From: Streptomyces sp. NBC_01275
GTDB taxonomy: Bacteria; Actinomycetota; Actinomycetes; Streptomycetales; Streptomycetaceae
Direction: 5' to 3'
Assembly: GCF_026340655.1 (NCBI RefSeq)
Contig: NZ_JAPEOZ010000001.1
Coordinates: forward strand, 8,680,001-8,744,000
DNA length: 64,000 nucleotides
Shown: piece by piece, positions 1-9,255 of the stretch
Numbering within the stretch: the stretch's first letter is position 1
Layout of the letters: every line of letters begins with the position of its first letter
Notes under the pieces: generated by a model
Database searches by the model: none
What the model saw: the letters and a program-made list of their open reading frames with translations, nothing else
What the model was told of the DNA's origin: nothing
Position numbers and translations under genes: made by a program

Positions 1-2
1 GC

Positions 3-902
3 TACGGGCCGGGTCTGGCCGTGACCCTGGTCAACGAGGCCGTGCTGTGCCGGCAGCAGCGTCGCTGGTCGGACGCCCGGACGGCCGCCGAACGGGCGGT
101 CGCGCTCATCCGGCGCCTGGTGGCCGCCGGACCCGCGGTCTCCACGTCGGAGCTCAACCGGTCCGTCGCGGTCGACGAGTCCGACCTGGCGGCGGCCCTG
201 GCCACTCTTGGGCTGCTGCTGTGGGGCGCACGCCGTCGCGACGAATCCCTGGCCGCCCTGCAGGAGGCGGTGGACATCAGACGCCGGCTGGCGACGGCCA
301 ACCCCACCGCCCATGAACCCGCTCTGGCCCATGACCTCTCCTTCCTCGGCGCCTACCTCGCGCGCAGTGGCCGTGTCGAGGAGGCGCTGGCCGTGACCGC
401 GCAGAGCGTGGAGATCCACCAGCGCCTCGCGTCGCAGAACTCCGGGGCGTTCGGAGAGCAGCTGCGCAAGGCGTACGAGGCACACGAGTCCCTCCGCGAG
501 CGGCTGAGCGGAACTGCCCCCGAAACCGACAGGACCTGGACGCTGGAGGAGCACTATGTGGCGCTCCTCAACCAGGACGAGGTCTGGCAGGACGCCCGGG
601 ACCGCCGCCATCGCCTGGACGACATGGACCCCCGCTACAGCGGCACCGTGCTGCGGTTCCTGCTCCGGCAGGCCGATGTCCTCTTCGAGGGGCTGTTGGA
701 CGGGCTCGGCGCCTCCCCCGAGTCGCTCGGCCGACGGGCCGGTGAGACTGCCGGGACCTGGCTCGCCCGGCAACCGCTCGCCGTCGCCCTGCGCCGCCGC
801 TCGGAGGGTGAGCCGGCCCGACCGGCACTCTGCCATTGCGGGTACGCCATTCAGCCCGACTGGAATCATGATCATTGCTATCCCGGCATCATCGTCGACT
901 GA
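3..902 (+). CDS. Tetratricopeptide-repeat protein, C-terminal part
   Basis: The reading frame is open from the first bases of the window, so the gene begins upstream and only its last 299 codons or so are visible. The protein is a run of amphipathic helices with the TPR spacing of Leu/Ala/Trp and Arg residues (for example the stretch with WSDARTAAERAVAL and the one with RDESLAALQEAVDIRRRL), after which comes a non-repetitive tail ending in a Cys/His-rich patch (CHCGYAIQPDWNHDHC). TPR arrays mediate protein contacts; in Streptomyces such proteins are often the sensor part of larger effector proteins. No catalytic domain is visible. It lies outside the biosynthetic cluster and its partner cannot be judged from this fragment. 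Confidence 0.75.
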   Translation, partial: YGPGLAVTLVNEAVLCRQQRRWSDARTAAERAVALIRRLVAAGPAVSTSELNRSVAVDESDLAAALATLGLLLWGARRRDESLAALQEAVDIRRRLATANPTAHEPALAHDLSFLGAYLARSGRVEEALAVTAQSVEIHQRLASQNSGAFGEQLRKAYEAHESLRERLSGTAPETDRTWTLEEHYVALLNQDEVWQDARDRRHRLDDMDPRYSGTVLRFLLRQADVLFEGLLDGLGASPESLGRRAGETAGTWLARQPLAVALRRRSEGEPARPALCHCGYAIQPDWNHDHCYPGIIVD

Positions 903-938
903 ACAGCGCCGCCGACCGGGTGGACGAGGGGGAGACTC

Positions 939-1079
939 GTGGGGGACATGGCCGAACTCGGTCTGACGGTCGTGGAGGTCGTACGGGAGCGCTGGGACGT
1001 CGTCCTGCCCGCCGACGGTCTCATCGCCCGTTTCACCGAACCCGGTTGGGCCTACGAGGAGGAGGTGGCGCGGTGCGTC
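939..1079 (+). pseudogene. 5' stump of an unknown gene cut by a transposase remnant
   Basis: A GTG start at 939 has a good ribosome site (GGGGGAGA) a few bases upstream and opens into about 46 residues with normal composition (begins MGDMAELGLTVVEVV, ends near EEEVARC). The frame then runs into sequence that codes on the opposite strand for a transposase, so the rest of the gene is gone. I cannot name the family. It probably formed a pair with the TPR gene just upstream. Confidence 0.5.
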
Positions 1080-1500
1080 GTATCCGGCGTCCGCGACGAT
1101 GAGGATGTCCGGGTCGCCCGTCTGCCACTGCCCCGCTGCGATCAGTCGCTGAAGCAGCTCGCGCAGCTGCCGGGCGGTGACGGTGGCGGTGTCGTCCCCG
1201 GGCGCCGGACGAAGCGCGTCCAGGGGTGCGGTCCATGAGCTGCGGCGTGGCTCCAGTGCGCAGATGATCGAGTAGGGCCAGCCGGGGACCGGGATGTGCT
1301 GGTCCTTGCCTCGGCCGTAGGTGTGGCACAGGATCCGCTGTGGTGAGGTGTGGGCGTCGGGCCGCAGTCAGCAGGTGACATCGACGGCCAGGACCAGCTG
1401 GCCGTCGGCAGTCCGCGGCAGTGGCACTTCGGCCATGGCCGAAGACAGTGGTTCGAACTCCCCGTCCGTGACACGCGGCAGTGTGTTGTGCCTGCCCGGC
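1075..1500 (-). pseudogene. Transposase fragment (DDE type, Streptomyces NF041680/IS701-like group)
   Basis: On the minus strand the sequence encodes a middle part of a DDE transposase: PLPRTADGQLVLAVDV, then CHTYGRGKDQHIPVPGWPYS, then DPDILIVADAGYDA. These blocks are the conserved core of a transposase group common in Streptomyces. Both ends are missing. The frame is also interrupted by a TGA at 1368-1370 exactly where the family has Trp (TGG), so the copy is dead twice over. It marks the left border of the biosynthetic region as a recombination scar. Confidence 0.75.
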
Positions 1501-2252
1501 CCGTGGGCGCCGACGCGTCGGTTCGCCAGTCCGCCATTCGCTGGGCTCCTCCGACGCCTCGTCCTCGGGACAGGCATCCGTCCGGGTGGACGCGATGTCC
1601 GCCCACGGCATTTCGTAACGCGGTCGTCGATCTCGGGGCCCGCCGGAGAAAAGCGCCGGTCCTCCCGCCGGATTCCACCAAGCGGCAGGTTGTTCGCCAA
1701 CCAGGGGTGGAAACAGGAGGCTTTGAATCCTCCGGCCGTCGCCTCGGGTCGTGAACCGTTCTTCCAGACATCAGCCGGACGCTTCGGTGAACGCGGCCCT
1801 GCGACGGCTCCGGGCCTTCTTCCGGAAACGCGGCGAGCAGTACACCGCGTTGCCGCGGTGATTCCCCCCGGCCGTCCAGACGGCCCCGCACTCCGAACGG
1901 ACCTGGCAGCCCTCGCCCCGGTCAAGTGGCGCCAGTCGCAGCCGCAGCCGCCGCATCCGGTGCCACTGCCTGCGACAACGCACCCTTGAGCAGTGCACGG
2001 GAATTCACGTGACCCCGGGACCGCTCGCGCGTGACCGGATATTGGTGACTTGGGAGTCCGGAGCCGGAGGCGGAGGATCGGGTCCAGAAAGTGATCGCGT
2101 CCGGCGCCGAATTCGATGGGTTGAGAACCTCGGGGTCTCGCGGTCGCACTCGTCCCGAGTAAAGGACACCATTCCATGGTCGCTCGAAATTCCCGGCCCC
2201 CAGTGAGGAACGAATTCGGGGGCTCCGGCACGTCAACGTTCCGGGAAAGCGC
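1501..2252. other. Non-coding gap upstream of the left operon
   Basis: About 750 bases without an ORF that shows gene-like codon use on either strand; the base composition is less GC-biased than in the neighbouring genes. It follows the transposase scar and precedes the first biosynthetic gene, so it should hold the promoter of the plus-strand operon. I see no clear -35/-10 pair or inverted repeat that I would assign to a regulator. Confidence 0.4.
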
Positions 2253-3545
2253 ATGACCTCCGCTGAATCCGCCGGGACGACAATCCCGTCGGCCGCGACT
2301 CCCGCCGCCGACGTCGTAGAGGAACTGCGCGCCTGGGTGGGGTCCGACAGGCCCGCGGAGTTCCCCTACGCCCTGGTTCTCGGGCATCTGCGGTCGGTCG
2401 GCAAGCACTTCCTGGACGCCGGACTCCTCCGCCTGTTGGACGAGATACGTGGTCGACTGTCCGAGGCCGAAAAGCCGGACGGACCGTCCTTCCTGCACAG
2501 GTTCCTCGACGTCGTCCTCGACAAGTACGACGACCGCTACGACTACCCCAGTTACACCGCACTGTCCCTGCTGAGTCGACCCGCCGCGGCCGACTGGCGC
2601 GAGGCGCTCCGGGCACGCGACGAGGCGGTGCTGCTCCTGCTTGCCGATCTCATACGGTTCGAGGGGCTGTCGGCCACGGACACCCCGGACGCTCCGCTGT
2701 ACATGCCCCCCTCGCCGGAACTGGTCGCCAAGCGCGCCCGGTTGGCCGTACGGGTGATGGAGCCCGCCGCCCTGCGCGCGCTGCCGCCGGGAGTCGTGGA
2801 CGCCGCGGCCGTCGCCGTGGTCCCGGGCCGCACCCCCGGCGGCCCGCTGGCGGCGGAGATCCTGCGCACCGCCGGCCCGCACCAGGCCCTGGTGCTGTCG
2901 GCCAGCGTGCAGCCGGTGTACGTCCTCCACGACGAGTACCTGTTCCTGCGCACCCTTCAGTCCTTCGAGACGACGTTCACCTTCATGTCGTCCGCCCTGG
3001 CCACGGCTGTACGGCGGCTCGACGGCGACCGGCCGCGGGAGGCCGCAGACCTCGTCGGCGCCGTGGCCGACATCCTCAAGGAATCCCTGCCCCTGTTCTC
3101 GCTGCTGGCGACCATGAGGGCCGAAGCCTTCCAGACCTTCCGGGAGTTCACCGAGGGCGCGAGCGCCATCCAGTCCGCCGGCTACAAGACCTTCGAGTCG
3201 CTGTGCTCCACACCCAGCCGCGCACGGCTCGCCTCCTTCGCCTACACCTCCGTGCCCCAGGTGCACGCGTGCGTGACGAACGGGCGGGCCACCGTCCAGG
3301 ACACCTGGCACGGCCTGATCGCCGCACACCGGCTGAAGCCGGCGGACGACGCGGCGCTCAGGGCGGCGGCCGACCGCCTGGAATCGGTGCACCAGCGGTG
3401 GAAGCAGACCCACTACCGCCTGGCCGTACGGATGATCGGCGAACGCTCCGGCACCGGATACACGCAGGGCGTGCCCTACCTCGCGGCGGTCCTCGACAAC
3501 CGGCTGTTCCCGGCCCCGGACCGGCACAGCGCCCTCGTCGGCTGA
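2253..3545 (+). CDS. Tryptophan 2,3-dioxygenase-like heme protein 1
   Basis: 430 residues. The C-terminal third matches the TDO signature: a GASAIQSAGYK block like the TDO substrate loop, then WKQTHYRLAVRMIGERSGTG followed by GVPYLAAVLDNRLFP, equivalent to the family block with the proximal heme His and the GTG loop. The N-terminal half is helical and contains a DKYDDRYDYPSY block. Known TDOs oxidise tryptophan to N-formylkynurenine with heme; relatives in natural product pathways hydroxylate aromatic substrates. It is longer than catabolic TDOs (roughly 280-370 residues) and is the first gene of the operon, 46 bases ahead of a second TDO-like gene. The true substrate is unknown: no NRPS module here has a tryptophan-like pocket. 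The ATG at 2253 is taken as the start. Confidence 0.7.
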   Translation: MTSAESAGTTIPSAATPAADVVEELRAWVGSDRPAEFPYALVLGHLRSVGKHFLDAGLLRLLDEIRGRLSEAEKPDGPSFLHRFLDVVLDKYDDRYDYPSYTALSLLSRPAAADWREALRARDEAVLLLLADLIRFEGLSATDTPDAPLYMPPSPELVAKRARLAVRVMEPAALRALPPGVVDAAAVAVVPGRTPGGPLAAEILRTAGPHQALVLSASVQPVYVLHDEYLFLRTLQSFETTFTFMSSALATAVRRLDGDRPREAADLVGAVADILKESLPLFSLLATMRAEAFQTFREFTEGASAIQSAGYKTFESLCSTPSRARLASFAYTSVPQVHACVTNGRATVQDTWHGLIAAHRLKPADDAALRAAADRLESVHQRWKQTHYRLAVRMIGERSGTGYTQGVPYLAAVLDNRLFPAPDRHSALVG

Positions 3546-3591
3546 GCCGGCTCCCCACGTCCACGACCCCCGCCCGGAGGCGTCCACCACG

Positions 3592-4440
3592 ATGAGCAAG
3601 CAAGCGCAGCCCGGCAGGCCCGGAACGGCCCGCCGGACCATGAACCCCGCAGAGAGCAACCGCCTCTTCGTGTACGAGTACGACCGGGGCAGCAACTACG
3701 AAGAGGACACCCGGCTCACCGCCGCCCTGTCGGCGCTGCTGCCGGAGGACGGGCTGGTCCATCCGGACCAGCGGCTGTTCCAGACCGTGCACCTGATCAC
3801 CGAGTACGCGTGGTGCGAGATGCACTACGAGATGCGTCGTGCGGCCGAGAGCCTGCGTGAGCGCGACTACCTTCTGGCCGCCCAACTGCTGGAACGCGCC
3901 GCCGCGACGGGCGGCGTCGCGGTCCGGGCGCTGCAGGTGCTGCTGGACTTTCTTCCGCAGGAGAGCCTGCTGCTGATGCGTGAGACCTTCCCGGAGAACA
4001 CCACGGGTCTCGACTCGCCCGGCGCCCGCAACCTGCGCCGCGCGGCCACCGCGCTCTGGCAGGAGACGGAGGCCGCCATCGCCCGCGAGGGGATCGGCGT
4101 GCGGGAGCTCATCACGGCGCAGGGTCGCGGCGCATCGCCGGCCCGCGAGGACCGGGCCCCCGACCTCGCCCTCGTACGGCAGGCGCTGCTCCGGCTCGAC
4201 GGGGCGGTCGCCGCCTGGAAGCACCATCACCTGCGGCTGGTGTGGTCCCAGCTCGGCGGTCACCCCGAGACCGCTCCGTCCGCCGGTCCGGACACCCGCG
4301 ACGACCTGCCCAAGAGCCTGCGCGGCCAGTCCACGGCGGGCGTCCGCGCCATGGCCGAGCGAAGCCTCTTCCCGCGGCTGTGGGACTCCGTGGACGACAC
4401 CTACCGGGCGTTCGTGCCCGACGAGCAGACACCCGCCTGA
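3592..4440 (+). CDS. Tryptophan 2,3-dioxygenase-like protein 2 (divergent)
   Basis: 282 residues with the TDO helical order: HPDQRLFQTVHLITEYAWCE corresponds to the HQTxELW segment near the TDO N-terminus, QVLLDFLPQESLLLMRE to the middle, and AAWKHHHLRLVWSQLGGHP to the heme-ligand helix. The GTG loop that follows the heme helix in true TDOs and in the gene just upstream is not kept, and the C-terminus is shortened. This suggests a degenerate subunit or an enzyme with an altered pocket. It sits between the first TDO-like gene and the free carrier protein. An in-frame ATG at 3640 is an alternative start; the upstream 16 residues look unstructured. Confidence 0.6.
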   Translation: MSKQAQPGRPGTARRTMNPAESNRLFVYEYDRGSNYEEDTRLTAALSALLPEDGLVHPDQRLFQTVHLITEYAWCEMHYEMRRAAESLRERDYLLAAQLLERAAATGGVAVRALQVLLDFLPQESLLLMRETFPENTTGLDSPGARNLRRAATALWQETEAAIAREGIGVRELITAQGRGASPAREDRAPDLALVRQALLRLDGAVAAWKHHHLRLVWSQLGGHPETAPSAGPDTRDDLPKSLRGQSTAGVRAMAERSLFPRLWDSVDDTYRAFVPDEQTPA

Positions 4441-4525
4441 GCGCCGGGCGCCGAGCGCCGATCCCTCGCCCGACGCGGCCGGGACGAAGAACAGCCGAGA
4501 CGAAGAACGGAAGGACACGACTGCC

Positions 4526-4795
4526 GTGACGGCGACCGAATCCGAGACACGCGGCACCGGTGAGCTCACCGCACTGGTGCGCACGGCCTGGGCCGACGCA
4601 CTCGGACACGACGAATTCACCGACGAGGACCACTTCTTCCGGGTCGGCGGCCACTCCCTGGGCGCCCTTCACGTGGTCAGGGACCTTGGCGCGGAGCTGG
4701 GCCGGAAGATCCCGGTGCGGGTCCTCTTCCGCAACCCCACGGTGCGCGGTCTGGCGCAGGCGCTCACGGCCGACGCGCCGCAGGAGCGCTCGTGA
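4526..4795 (+). CDS. Stand-alone peptidyl carrier protein
   Basis: 89 residues, GTG start. It has one carrier-protein fold with the phosphopantetheine site in FRVGGHSLGA (Ser about residue 47) preceded by DEDHFF. Such free carriers hold an aminoacyl or acyl group as a thioester while tailoring enzymes act on it, or present a starter unit. The stop overlaps the GTG of the megasynthase (GTGA), and that protein begins directly with a condensation domain, so this carrier is a natural donor for it. The two TDO-like proteins just upstream could act on its cargo. That pairing is inferred from order only. Confidence 0.85.
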   Translation: MTATESETRGTGELTALVRTAWADALGHDEFTDEDHFFRVGGHSLGALHVVRDLGAELGRKIPVRVLFRNPTVRGLAQALTADAPQERS

Positions 4796-7700
4796 GCGGC
4801 CACGTGGCGGGGCTGCCGGTCTCGGCCGCCCAGACGGAGATCTGGCTCGCTGACCGCTGCGAGCCGGAGTCGGGCCGCTACAACGTGCCGGTGGCCCTGG
4901 AATTCCTCGGCGACCTCGACGTACGGGCCCTGCGGCTGGCCCTGTCCGACCTGCTGGCCCGTCGGCCCGCGCTGGCCGGTCGCTTCGACACCGAGGACGG
5001 CGACCTCCGGTTCCACCCGGAGCCGAGGGCGCCGCTTCCACTGGGCGTCGTACGGCGGTCCGGCTCGTGCCGCTCCGAGGCCGCGCGGGAGGAGGCGGTT
5101 CGGGCGGCGCAGCGTCCCCTGGATCCGAGCGGCGCGCCCCTGCTGCGCGCCGAGGTGCTGCACCACGACGACGGGGCACTGGTCGTCCTGACGACGCACC
5201 ACATCGTCGCCGACGGGCGCACCTTGGACGTCATCGCGGCCGACGTACTCGCCGCCTACCGCGGTCGTGCCTCCGCGTCCGAGGCCGCCACCGCCGACGC
5301 CTTCGTCCAGCCGTCGCGGTCCACCGCCCATGACACCGAAGGAGCCGCGGAGGCCGGAGGCGCCGAGCGGGCACCGGCCCCGTACTGGCGCGACCTGCTC
5401 GCCGACGACCCCGTCACCCTCGGCCCGCTGCCCGATCTGGTCCGCGGCGAGCAGCAGCTGCGGGGTACGGCCGGTTGGGTCGAGCGCACCCTGGCCCCGG
5501 AGCGCCTCGCCGCCGTACGAGACCTCGCCGTCGGGCACTCCGTGTCGCCCGCCGTGGTGCTGCTGGCCGCGTGGAGCCTGCTGCTGCACGCCTGGTCCGG
5601 CGAGCAGGACGGCGTTTTGGGCATGCCGTTCGCCGGCCGTGACGCGCCGGGCACCGAGGACGCGGTGGGCCTGTTCACCCGAGTGCTGCCGGTCCGCAGC
5701 CGCATGGCTGCCGACGAGGGGTTCGGCGAACACGCCCAGCGCCTGGGCGAACAGGTGCTGGACTCCATGGAGGCGCTCGCCGACGGTGGACCGCCGCCCC
5801 CGGCGACCGCACCCGCCTACCGGGCCGTGTTCCTGCACCAGCCCCGCACCGGCGGCGCCGAGGAGGTGCCCGGGGCCGTCGTGCGCGTGGTGCACCTGGA
5901 CACCGCCTCGGCGAAGTACGACCTCGCCCTGGCCGCCCTGGAGCACACCGACCGGCTGGTGCTGCGGATCGACTACGACACCAGCCTGTACACCGGGGCC
6001 TCCGCCGCGTTGATGGCCCGCCAGCTCGACGCGCTGCTCTCGGCCGCAGGACGCCCGGGCGCCCGCTGCGGTGAACTGCTCGCCGCTCTGGCCGAAGTAC
6101 TCCCGGGCGACGGTCCGGCTGAAAAGACCGAGGACGGCGCCGCTCGGCCGAGCGTGCCCGAGCTGGTCCTGCGGGAGGCCCGCCGCGCCCCCGACGCCGT
6201 CGCCGTCGTGCACGGCGAGCACACCCTCACCTACCGCGCCCTGACCGAGGCGGCGGCGCGCGCCGCGCACTGGCTCCGGTCCGAAGCCGGCGTCCGCGAC
6301 GGTGACCTGGTCGCGCTGTCGCTGCGGCCCGGTGCGCACACGATCACCGCGATGCTGGCAGTAGCCATGGCCGGGGCCGCCTATCTGCCGCTCGACCCCG
6401 ACCACCCCGACGCCCGGCTGCGGCTGGTCCTGGACGACGCCCGTCCCCGGCTGCTCATCGCCGAGTCGGCCGACACCGGAGGGGTGCCGGACGGCCTGCC
6501 CGTCCACACCACGCGGGACATCGCCCGCGCGGCCGCCGCCCTGCCCGGTACGCCGCCCGTCGTCGACATCGGCCCGGAGAGCGTGTTCAACGTCCTCTAC
6601 ACCTCCGGCTCCACCGGTCGCCCCAAGGGCGTTCTGCTGCACCACGGCGGTGTGGTGCGCCTGATGCACCGGCCGGACTTCCTGCCCCTCGGACCCGACG
6701 ACACCGTCTCGCACCTCTCCCCGCTCAACTTCGACGGCGCGACCTACGAGATCTGGGGCGCCCTCACGCACGGCGCCCGGCTGGCCGTCCTCGACAAGGA
6801 ACTCGTCCTCGACCCACCCGCCCTGCGCACGGCTGTCCGCGACCTGGGAGTGACCACCCTGCTGGTGACCACCCCGCTGCTCAACCGCGTCATCGAGGAC
6901 GCGCCCGACCTCCTCCAGACGCTGCGGCGGGTGTACTTCGGCGGCGAGCTGGTCTCCGTCCCGCACCTGCGCAAGGCACTGCGCTGGGCCCGCCCCGGGA
7001 CCCTGCTGCACAGCTACGGCCCCACGGAGAACTCCTTCACGTCCACCTGGTGCCCCGTCGAGGAGGTACCCGAGGCGGCCCGCACCCTGTCCATCGGCGC
7101 CCCGGTCCCCGGCACCCGCGCCCACGTCGTCTTCGAGGACACGCTCGTCCCCGCGCCGCCGTACATGCCCGGGGAACTCGTCCTCGGCGGCGACGGCGTG
7201 GCCCTCGGCTACCTCGGCGACCCCACCCGCACCGCCGAGCGGTTCTGGGCCGACCCGTTCGGCATCGAGCCGGGCGGCAGGCTCTACCGCACCGGCGACC
7301 GGGTGCGGTGGACCGCCGACGGCCGTCTGGAGTTCATCGGGCGGGCCGACAACCAGATCAAGATCAGGAGTCAGCGAGTCGAACTCGGTGAGGTCGAGTC
7401 CGCCCTGCGCGCCCACCCGGACGTCACCGCGGCCTTCGTCACCAGCCGCCGCAACGACCGGGACGAGAAGGAGATCGTCGGCTACGCGGTGCTCGCCCGG
7501 CCCGGCGCCCAGCCGGAGGTCATGCGGCACCTGCGGGCCTGCCTGCCGACGTTCGCCGTCCCCTCCCACCTGCTCGTCCTCGACGAACTCCCGCTCACCC
7601 CCAACGGCAAGATCGACCGGCGGCGCCTGCCCCGGCCCGAGGACACCCCGGTGCCCGCGCCGGCTCGGCCCGCGAACCGCGAGTCCGCCGCCCCCGCACC

Positions 7701-9249
7701 GGGCCTCCAGCAGGCGGTCGACGGCGCATGGCGGGAGGTGCTGGGCGAGCGTGCCTTCGGCCCCGACGACAACTTCTTCGACGTGGGCGGGCACTCGCTC
7801 CTCCTGGTCCGGCTCCAGGCGGCACTGCGCCGTGCCACCGGGGCCAAGCCCTCCATCGCCGACCTGCTGCGCCACACCACCGTCCGGTCGCAGACCCGGC
7901 TGCTCGGCGGCGACGAGAGCGACACCCCGCGTACGGCCGCCGCGCGCTTCACGGCACGGCCCACGTTCGGGCCCGACGACGACGCCATCGCCGTCGTAGG
8001 CATGGGGGCGCGGTTCGCCGGCGCCGCCGACCTGGCCGCCTTCTGGGACAACCTGCGCACCGGACGGGACTGCTTCTCCGAGGGGCCCGGCCCGCTGATC
8101 ACCGAACTGCCCGGCGGCCAGCGGCGGGTGGCGCGTTGGGGCATGGCCGCCGAGGGCGCACGCTACGACGCCGACTTCCTGGGCTTCAGCGAGGACGACC
8201 TGCGCCACGGCGACCCCCAGCAGGGAGTGCTGCACGAGGTGCTGTGGTCGGCCGTGGAAGACGCCTCCCTGCGGCTGTCCGACATCGCCTCCCGCACCAG
8301 TCTCTACGCGGGCTGCGCCAAGGTCCTCGACACCGACCCCGAGGCCCGGGTGGACGACGTCGTCAACGCCGACCCCACCTTCGTCGCCTCGCGCTTCGCC
8401 TACCTGCACGACCTGTGGGGTGAGGCCCTGCTGCTCGACACCGCCTGCTCCACGGGCCTGTACGCGGTCCACCTCGCCTGCCGCAGCCTGCTCACCGGCA
8501 GCAGCGACTACGCCCTCGCCGGGGCGGTCTCCCTCGACCCGGCCTCCGACGGCAGTTACCGCCACCGTCCGGGTCTCCTCTACGCCGACGACGGCATGTG
8601 CCGGCCCTTCGACCGGCGCGCCTCCGGAACCGTGGGCGGTTTCGGCGCCGGAGCGGTGCTGCTTCGGCGCCTCGCCGACGCCGAACGCGACGGTGACCCG
8701 GTGTACGCGGTGATCCGGGGGAGCGCGGTCAACAACGACGGCAAGGCGCGCATCGGTTACTCCGCGCCCGGAGTCGAAGGCCAGTCGCGGGTGATCCGCG
8801 ACGCCCTGGCCGCCGCCGGTGTCAGTGGGGCCGACATCGGCTTCGTCGAGGCCCACGGCACCGGGACCCGGCTCGGCGACGCCATCGAGATCACGGCCCT
8901 GGCCGAGGCGCTCGGGCGGACGGGCCCGCCGGTCGCCGTCGGATCGGTCAAGGCCTCGATCGGGCACTGCAACACCGCCGCCGGCATCGCCGGACTCATC
9001 AAGGCCGTGCTCGCCGTCCACCACGGGCACCTGCCCGCCACGCCCAACACCGCCGAGCCCATCGACGAACTCGCCGCGGGCCGCCGGCTGTCCCTCCTGA
9101 GCGAGGGCCGTGCCTGGGCCGAGCGGACGGACCGGCCGCGCACGGCCGGTGTCAGTTCCTTCGGCGTGGGCGGCACCAACGCCCACGTGGTGGTGCAGCA
9201 GCACCGGGCCGCGTCGGCAGCCCTCCTCCCGCAGCCGGAAAGGGTGTGA
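4792..9249 (+). CDS. Hybrid NRPS-PKS protein, C-A-PCP-KS
   Basis: 1485 residues. Domains in order: condensation (about 5-425, active HHIVADG), adenylation (about 445-950, with [22 protein letters not shown] and NGKID), carrier (Ser near 1001 in VGGHSL), ketosynthase (about 1065-1480). The ketosynthase has the catalytic Cys in DTACSTGL, the first His in EAHGTGT and the second in SIGHCNTAAG, so it should be active. By the Stachelhaus positions the A pocket reads D-G-Y-V-Y-G-S-F-T, which I cannot assign. The chain stops right after the ketosynthase; no AT or ACP follows in the same protein, and the next gene starts with the linker that normally follows a ketosynthase. The start overlaps the carrier gene stop. 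Confidence 0.9.
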   Translation: MSGHVAGLPVSAAQTEIWLADRCEPESGRYNVPVALEFLGDLDVRALRLALSDLLARRPALAGRFDTEDGDLRFHPEPRAPLPLGVVRRSGSCRSEAAREEAVRAAQRPLDPSGAPLLRAEVLHHDDGALVVLTTHHIVADGRTLDVIAADVLAAYRGRASASEAATADAFVQPSRSTAHDTEGAAEAGGAERAPAPYWRDLLADDPVTLGPLPDLVRGEQQLRGTAGWVERTLAPERLAAVRDLAVGHSVSPAVVLLAAWSLLLHAWSGEQDGVLGMPFAGRDAPGTEDAVGLFTRVLPVRSRMAADEGFGEHAQRLGEQVLDSMEALADGGPPPPATAPAYRAVFLHQPRTGGAEEVPGAVVRVVHLDTASAKYDLALAALEHTDRLVLRIDYDTSLYTGASAALMARQLDALLSAAGRPGARCGELLAALAEVLPGDGPAEKTEDGAARPSVPELVLREARRAPDAVAVVHGEHTLTYRALTEAAARAAHWLRSEAGVRDGDLVALSLRPGAHTITAMLAVAMAGAAYLPLDPDHPDARLRLVLDDARPRLLIAESADTGGVPDGLPVHTTRDIARAAAALPGTPPVVDIGPESVFNVLYTSGSTGRPKGVLLHHGGVVRLMHRPDFLPLGPDDTVSHLSPLNFDGATYEIWGALTHGARLAVLDKELVLDPPALRTAVRDLGVTTLLVTTPLLNRVIEDAPDLLQTLRRVYFGGELVSVPHLRKALRWARPGTLLHSYGPTENSFTSTWCPVEEVPEAARTLSIGAPVPGTRAHVVFEDTLVPAPPYMPGELVLGGDGVALGYLGDPTRTAERFWADPFGIEPGGRLYRTGDRVRWTADGRLEFIGRADNQIKIRSQRVELGEVESALRAHPDVTAAFVTSRRNDRDEKEIVGYAVLARPGAQPEVMRHLRACLPTFAVPSHLLVLDELPLTPNGKIDRRRLPRPEDTPVPAPARPANRESAAPAPGLQQAVDGAWREVLGERAFGPDDNFFDVGGHSLLLVRLQAALRRATGAKPSIADLLRHTTVRSQTRLLGGDESDTPRTAAARFTARPTFGPDDDAIAVVGMGARFAGAADLAAFWDNLRTGRDCFSEGPGPLITELPGGQRRVARWGMAAEGARYDADFLGFSEDDLRHGDPQQGVLHEVLWSAVEDASLRLSDIASRTSLYAGCAKVLDTDPEARVDDVVNADPTFVASRFAYLHDLWGEALLLDTACSTGLYAVHLACRSLLTGSSDYALAGAVSLDPASDGSYRHRPGLLYADDGMCRPFDRRASGTVGGFGAGAVLLRRLADAERDGDPVYAVIRGSAVNNDGKARIGYSAPGVEGQSRVIRDALAAAGVSGADIGFVEAHGTGTRLGDAIEITALAEALGRTGPPVAVGSVKASIGHCNTAAGIAGLIKAVLAVHHGHLPATPNTAEPIDELAAGRRLSLLSEGRAWAERTDRPRTAGVSSFGVGGTNAHVVVQQHRAASAALLPQPERV

Positions 9250-9255
9250 CCCGCG

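Noticed and set aside
1368..3695. A 775-codon minus-strand frame across the first dioxygenase-like gene
   Set aside because: Only its last 40 or so codons are real (transposase remnant); the rest is antisense to a gene with TDO motifs.
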